Assembly: GCA_905480075.1 (NCBI GenBank)
Contig: CAJQOX010000130.1
Location: 1-49,669, forward strand
Reading direction: 5' to 3'
DNA length: 49,669 bases
Origin: an uncultured Aureispira sp.
GTDB lineage: Bacteria > Bacteroidota > Bacteroidia > Chitinophagales > Saprospiraceae
Below are positions 46,181 to 49,669 of the stretch, piece after piece (the first letter of the stretch is position 1; each line of letters begins with the position of its first letter). The position numbers were made by a program, and so were the translations under genes. The notes under the pieces are model-generated. The model was given only the letters and a program-made list of their open reading frames with translations, was not told the DNA's origin and searched no databases.

Positions 46181-46699
46181 ATGACTCTGGATCTGGACTT
46201 ACTTGAAGTCATTTTTACAAATGAGGGGAATGACCTCAGAACACTTACAGAAAATAAAACCGTCATGCTGGTTTTTCTGCGACAATTCGGCTGTATATTT
46301 TGCCGGGAAACCCTTGATGATTTTTCTAACGTCAAAGCCGATTTGGACAAAAGGAATATTAAGCTTGTTTTTGTTCATATGTCTGAAGAGAAATACGGCG
46401 ATGAATACCTGGAAAAGTTCGGATTGGCTGGTGAAGAACATGTTTCAGACCCGGATATGTCTCTCTACGAATATTTCGGTCTTAAAAAAGGTGGGTTCAG
46501 AGAACTGTACGGATTAAAAATGTGGTCCAGGTTTATTAAATTGAAACATGGCAATGAACATAAACCTGAATTTGGAAGCATCAGACAGATGCCTGGAATT
46601 TTTCTTATTCAAAAAGGAAAAATCATAACTTCTTTCATTCACAAAACTCCTGCTGATCGACCAGATTATTTGGCTATAGCTGATTGTAAGTGTAAATAA
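46181..46699 (+). CDS. Thioredoxin-fold redox protein (AhpC/TSA-2-like)
   Basis: 172 residues. Active-site VFLRQFGCIFCRETL has a CxxC at 38-41, followed by KLVFVHMSEEKYG, VSDPDMSLYEYFGL and SIRQMPGIFLIQKGKI (the cis-Pro loop MPGIF). This layout matches the AhpC/TSA-2 (peroxiredoxin-like, SelL-related) group. The CxxC and not a lone peroxidatic Cys suggests thiol-disulfide exchange. There is no signal peptide. The sulfatase gene follows after 24 nt. Confidence 0.82.
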   Translation: MTLDLDLLEVIFTNEGNDLRTLTENKTVMLVFLRQFGCIFCRETLDDFSNVKADLDKRNIKLVFVHMSEEKYGDEYLEKFGLAGEEHVSDPDMSLYEYFGLKKGGFRELYGLKMWSRFIKLKHGNEHKPEFGSIRQMPGIFLIQKGKIITSFIHKTPADRPDYLAIADCKCK

Positions 46700-46723
46700 C
46701 GGCTTTTTCTTTTTAAATTAAAT

Positions 46724-48352
46724 ATGAAAAAAACCATGAAAAAATGGATAGGATTAGCTTTGATTATTCTCACTCCTATCTTGATATTTGGCTTATGGCC
46801 ACTGGAAAATCCTGAATACAAAATTGTTTTTAATCAGAAAAAAATTGACTACAGAAATAATTTCCTGAATCAGAAGCAATTGACTTCCGATTCTGTACCT
46901 CCTCCAAACATCGTCATCATTCTGGCCGACGACCTGAGTCTGATGGATGTTTCCTCTTATGGTGGCAAAAATGTAAAGACCGAAAACATAGACAGGATCG
47001 CTGCAAATGGCGTGCGCTTTGAAGAAGGCTATATCAGTTCGCCTATCTGTGCCCCTTCAAGGGCAGGGTTGATAACCGGCAGATATCAGCAACGTTTTGG
47101 CTTCGAAATAAACATTCATGAACGCTATCCAAAAAACCGGCTGGAATACTTTGTCTATGCCAACCTGATGAATACCGGAAACTGGCTGGTAGCAAAACAC
47201 GATGAATGGGCCGTCCCCTCCTTTGAAGATATGCACAAACAAGGCTTACCTCCTACTGAATTTACTCTCTCCGAGCTCCTGAAAACCAAAGGCTACAACA
47301 CAGCTGCGCTGGGAAAATGGCATATGGGTTACAACAAAACGGCTATTCCGGTCAACCGCGGTTTCGATTATCACTATGGTTTTTATGAGGCCTTTAGTCT
47401 CTATGCACCGGTAGACAAAGAGGATATTGTCAATCAGAAACTTCAGGACTTTTCGGACCCTCATATCTGGGGAAAGGGCCGGTCCGGCAATTGTGCGATC
47501 CGAAAAAATGACAAGGAGATCCAAGAAGATGGCTACCTGACTAACAGGATAGCTGAAGAGACCAATAAATGGATAAAAGAACACAAAGATGAGCCCTTTT
47601 TTGTCTATGTCCCCTTTTCAGCTCCGCATACTCCTTTTCAGGCTACCAAAGAATATTACGATCAATATGCTCATGTAAAATCTCCGGAAAAAAGAATTTA
47701 CTATGCCATGATTCATGCCCTTGATGATGCAGTGGGCAGTATTATGAAAAATCTGGAAGAACTGGAACTGGAAGAAAACACTTTGGTCATCTTTCTGAGT
47801 GATAACGGTGGGGCCACTTATACCACAGCAGCAGACAACAGTCCACTGAAAGGAGGAAAAATGTCAAATTTTGAAGGAGGTATCCGGGTGCCTTATTTGA
47901 TGCAATGGAAGGGTAAAATACCGCCCGGCAGTATTTACAGCAAACCGGTGAGTGCCCTGGATATCTTTGCCACTTCAAGCGAAATATCAAAATTAAAATT
48001 ACCCGATGACCGCGAATATGACGGGGTCAACCTCCTACCCTATCTGATCGATTCTTCCTATGTCGACAAAACTCCGCACGAGGCACTTTTCTGGCGCTCA
48101 GAATACCACAAGGCTATCCGCAAGGGTGACTGGAAATTGATCCGGGATGATATGTCTGACCAAACGGTTCTTTACAACCTGAAAAAGGATTTTGAAGAAA
48201 AGACAAACCTGGCAAAAAAACATCCGGAAATTGTCAAAAGCCTGCAAGCAGATTTCAAAGTCTGGGAAAAAAAGCTGATAAAAAGCAACTGGCCAAGAGT
48301 GATGGATTTAGAAATGCAGGACGGGAAAGCTGTTTATTATTTTCCACTTTGA
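46724..48352 (+). CDS. Type I sulfatase (arylsulfatase family)
   Basis: 542 residues with an N-terminal membrane anchor or uncleaved signal (IGLALIILTPILIFGLWP). The metal-binding IILADDLS (Asp69, Asp70) is followed by ICAPSRAGLITGR, the sulfatase modification signature with Cys109 in C-x-P-S-R, so it should be converted to formylglycine by a maturase that is not in this window. Later motifs are LGKWHMGY, PFFVYVPFSAPHTPF, DNGGATY and KAIRKGDWKLIRDD. It removes sulfate esters, probably from marine polysaccharides, but no substrate is evident. It lies 24 nt after the redox gene. Confidence 0.92.
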   Translation: MKKTMKKWIGLALIILTPILIFGLWPLENPEYKIVFNQKKIDYRNNFLNQKQLTSDSVPPPNIVIILADDLSLMDVSSYGGKNVKTENIDRIAANGVRFEEGYISSPICAPSRAGLITGRYQQRFGFEINIHERYPKNRLEYFVYANLMNTGNWLVAKHDEWAVPSFEDMHKQGLPPTEFTLSELLKTKGYNTAALGKWHMGYNKTAIPVNRGFDYHYGFYEAFSLYAPVDKEDIVNQKLQDFSDPHIWGKGRSGNCAIRKNDKEIQEDGYLTNRIAEETNKWIKEHKDEPFFVYVPFSAPHTPFQATKEYYDQYAHVKSPEKRIYYAMIHALDDAVGSIMKNLEELELEENTLVIFLSDNGGATYTTAADNSPLKGGKMSNFEGGIRVPYLMQWKGKIPPGSIYSKPVSALDIFATSSEISKLKLPDDREYDGVNLLPYLIDSSYVDKTPHEALFWRSEYHKAIRKGDWKLIRDDMSDQTVLYNLKKDFEEKTNLAKKHPEIVKSLQADFKVWEKKLIKSNWPRVMDLEMQDGKAVYYFPL

Positions 48353-48565
48353 TTGATTCAGAAAAAATCACCAACCCATACTTTTTTATTCACCCAGCCA
48401 AAAAAGATAATCGCCGGATTATTTGGACAGGTCGGGTTTGCTCCCTCCCTGCAATACCTGTCGAAACTATGAGTTGATTCTATAAAAGAACTGCCTGATT
48501 TCAAACGCACAAAGTAAAACCCCTAGAAAAATATAGCACAAAAAATCATAAAACTCAGCAAAAAC

Positions 48566-48596
48566 TTGGAATTGAGCATAAGGCAACATAGCTTTG
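48566..48596 (+). promoter_or_regulatory. Promoter of the SAM-riboswitch leader
   Basis: TTG at 48566-48568 (within CTTGG), a 20-nt spacer, then TAGCTTTG at 48589-48596, a match to TAnnTTTG. Transcription would start near 48603, directly at the beginning of the aptamer at 48604. Confidence 0.6.
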
Positions 48597-48603
48597 TGGC
48601 AAC

Positions 48604-48686
48604 ACTTATCGGGAAAGGTGGAGGGACTTGCCCTTTGAAACCTTAGCAACCTACTTTTGTAAGGTGCTAACTCAAGACAGATAAGT
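48604..48686 (+). ncRNA. SAM-I (S-box) riboswitch aptamer
   Basis: P1 pairs acttatc (48604-48610) with gataagt (48680-48686). Inside are the conserved S-box strings: aaaggtggagggac, gccctttgaaacc, agcaacc and aaggtgctaac. These match the SAM-I consensus (GAGGGA, GCCC, GAAACC, GCAACC, GGTGCTAA) in order. High S-adenosylmethionine should stabilise the aptamer and allow the downstream terminator to form. The expression platform lies at 48685-48766 and the controlled gene starts at 48814. Confidence 0.95.
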
Positions 48687-48724
48687 TGGAAGAAATCTCT
48701 TGGTTAGTCAATAACCTGCAGCAT

Positions 48725-48766
48725 AATCTCTTCTGACGGTCCTGTCAGAAGAGATTTTTTCTTTTC
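48725..48766 (+). terminator. Riboswitch-controlled intrinsic terminator
   Basis: 13-bp perfect stem (arms aatctcttctgac 48725-48737 and gtcagaagagatt 48744-48756), loop ggtcct, then a U-run (ttttt, cttttct). The 5' arm can alternatively pair with gttggaaga at 48685-48693, which overlaps the end of P1. That gives a 9-bp antiterminator with two G-U pairs. It lies 47 nt before the start codon. Confidence 0.88.
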
Positions 48767-48813
48767 TGTCTTTCCTGTATTATTTTATTGTTTAAGCGAT
48801 ATAAAATATTACT

Positions 48814-49669
48814 ATGAAAATTAACTTGAAAAGACAGAATGACTACTTCCATTTTATTGCAGAAAACGAGTCAGGGGCACAGCTGCATTTGGATGCCTCC
48901 CCTTCTATAGGAGGACAAAACAAGGGCTTCCGACCTATGGAATCTCTGCTTGCCGGATTGGCCGGTTGTTCTGCCATTGACATTATCAATATTCTCAAAA
49001 AACAAAGACAGCAGATCGAGGACTTCAATATAGAAGTGGAGGCAGACCGTAAAAAGGACAGCATTCCTTCCCTTTTTAATACGATTGACCTGAAGATCAT
49101 TATCCGTGGCGAGGTCAGCGAAAAAAGATTGCAGAAGGCCATTAAGGTGACCAAAGAAAAATACTGCTCGGTCTACCATATTCTCAAAGAAACAGCTACG
49201 ATCAATTACAGCTATGAATTGCTGCCTGCACTGACAAAGACTGCTGCAAAAACTCTGGCAAAATTTGAAACCCTGGCCATACGCACCCAAACAAAGCGCA
49301 GCAAAAACAGAGAACATTCGGCACCCTTGTACCTGACCTCGAGTTTCACCTTCGAGGATGCAGAACAGGCGAGGGCGGTATTCGCCGGAGAAGAGGACGC
49401 ACACATCTATTCACGCTTTTCGAATCCCAATGCCTCGGAATTCATAGAAAAAATGTGTTTGCTCGAAGGCACGGAAGACGGCTTTGCCACTGCCTCGGGC
49501 ATGTCGGCTATCTTTGCCTCCTTTGCCCCCTTTCTGAAAAGCGGCGACCACCTGATCGCCTGCCGTTCGGTCTTTGGCAACACCCACCGCATCATTGCCG
49601 AAATCCTTCCTGCCTGGGGCGTGGAATATACCTATGTAGACATCGACAAGCCGGAGACCTGGGAAGGGG
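48814..49669 (+). CDS. OsmC-like domain fused to an O-succinyl/acetylhomoserine sulfhydrylase-type PLP enzyme (3' partial)
   Basis: The frame is open from the ATG at 48814 to the window end (285 codons read, no stop). Residues ~1-136 form an OsmC/Ohr-like domain. The conserved GFRPMESLLAGLAGCSAIDI has Cys52, and KYCSVYHILKETATINY has the second Cys at 118. From ~150 the frame continues into a Cys/Met-metabolism PLP enzyme: FETLAIRTQTKRS, PLYLTSSFTFEDAEQAR, YSRFSNPNASEFIEK and ATASGMSAIFASF, the start of the MetB/MetZ/CGS fold. The PLP lysine and C-terminus lie outside the window. The PLP half therefore belongs to methionine synthesis, matching the SAM-I riboswitch upstream. The first half likely reacts with peroxides or persulfides. 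GC content rises here; one 60-nt row (49501-49560) has 34 G or C. Confidence 0.85.
   Translation, partial: MKINLKRQNDYFHFIAENESGAQLHLDASPSIGGQNKGFRPMESLLAGLAGCSAIDIINILKKQRQQIEDFNIEVEADRKKDSIPSLFNTIDLKIIIRGEVSEKRLQKAIKVTKEKYCSVYHILKETATINYSYELLPALTKTAAKTLAKFETLAIRTQTKRSKNREHSAPLYLTSSFTFEDAEQARAVFAGEEDAHIYSRFSNPNASEFIEKMCLLEGTEDGFATASGMSAIFASFAPFLKSGDHLIACRSVFGNTHRIIAEILPAWGVEYTYVDIDKPETWEG

Noticed and set aside
48467-48649. 60-codon minus-strand frame over the riboswitch promoter
   Set aside because: Overlaps the SAM-I aptamer and promoter on the other strand; no motif.

Overview
The window reads as a chromosomal segment of an AT-rich member of the Bacteroidota. The evidence is: promoters of the Bacteroidota form (TTTG, about 19 nt, TAnnTTTG), best seen upstream of rpmH and of a small histone H1-like gene; almost no Shine-Dalgarno sequences; many lipoproteins; and families typical of the phylum (DUF6702-like, DUF4230, YfhO, an ExbB plus multiple ExbD cluster, OmpA-like proteins, a ctlX-type amidinohydrolase). 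I cannot place it below phylum level. No insertion sequence, integrase, prophage or CRISPR array is visible.

Layout. 1-3.4 kb: the 3' part of a frameshifted threonine aldolase, a 59-codon histone H1-like gene with its own promoter and terminator, and a FadH-type flavin/iron-sulfur reductase on the minus strand. 3.7-8.6 kb: two lipoproteins, an acyltransferase-3 membrane protein, a DUF6702-like exported protein and an OmpA-family protein with a degenerate second copy of the fold. 8.7-15.3 kb: a membrane-anchored coiled-coil protein with a C-terminal helix-hairpin-helix, a bestrophin-like channel, an S41 peptidase, CtlX, a methyltransferase and a small membrane protein, followed by a compact GC-rich palindromic element. 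15.5-25 kb: mostly hypothetical envelope genes on the minus strand, with two gene remnants (a TauD/TfdA dioxygenase C-terminus and an interrupted short ORF), DUF445, DUF1697, an SdiA-regulated-like lipoprotein and a PlsC-like acyltransferase. 25-29 kb: the conserved rpmH-rnpA-yidD block, a HAD protein, DUF4230, an SDR and tRNA-Ser(GGA). 29.3-32.4 kb: an ExbB, a four-helix membrane protein and three different ExbD proteins, closed by a strong terminator. 32.5-43.5 kb: a YfhO membrane protein, then an eight-gene minus-strand surface-glycan operon (HTTM-DCC fusion, acyltransferase 3, SDR, ATP-grasp, HAD, GT2, LbH acyltransferase, WecE). 43.8-49.7 kb: a lipoprotein, a RhlE-type helicase, a thioredoxin-fold protein, a sulfatase, and a SAM-I riboswitch controlling an OsmC domain fused in frame to a trans-sulfuration enzyme that runs off the end.

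How genes work together. The glycan operon can make and N-acylate a dTDP-4-amino-4,6-dideoxy sugar (WecE plus the LbH acyltransferase), load a lipid carrier (GT2 with C-terminal membrane helices) and decorate the product (acyltransferase 3). The Exb block should be one proton-driven energiser. The last gene is controlled by S-adenosylmethionine, so it belongs to methionine synthesis.

The most unusual item is the SAM-riboswitch-controlled OsmC::MetZ-like fusion at the right edge. Next come the tandem degenerate OmpA protein with its repeat-bearing coiled-coil neighbour, the GC-rich palindromic element at 15.3-15.4 kb, and the HAD/ATP-grasp/SDR trio with the HTTM-DCC fusion in the glycan locus.
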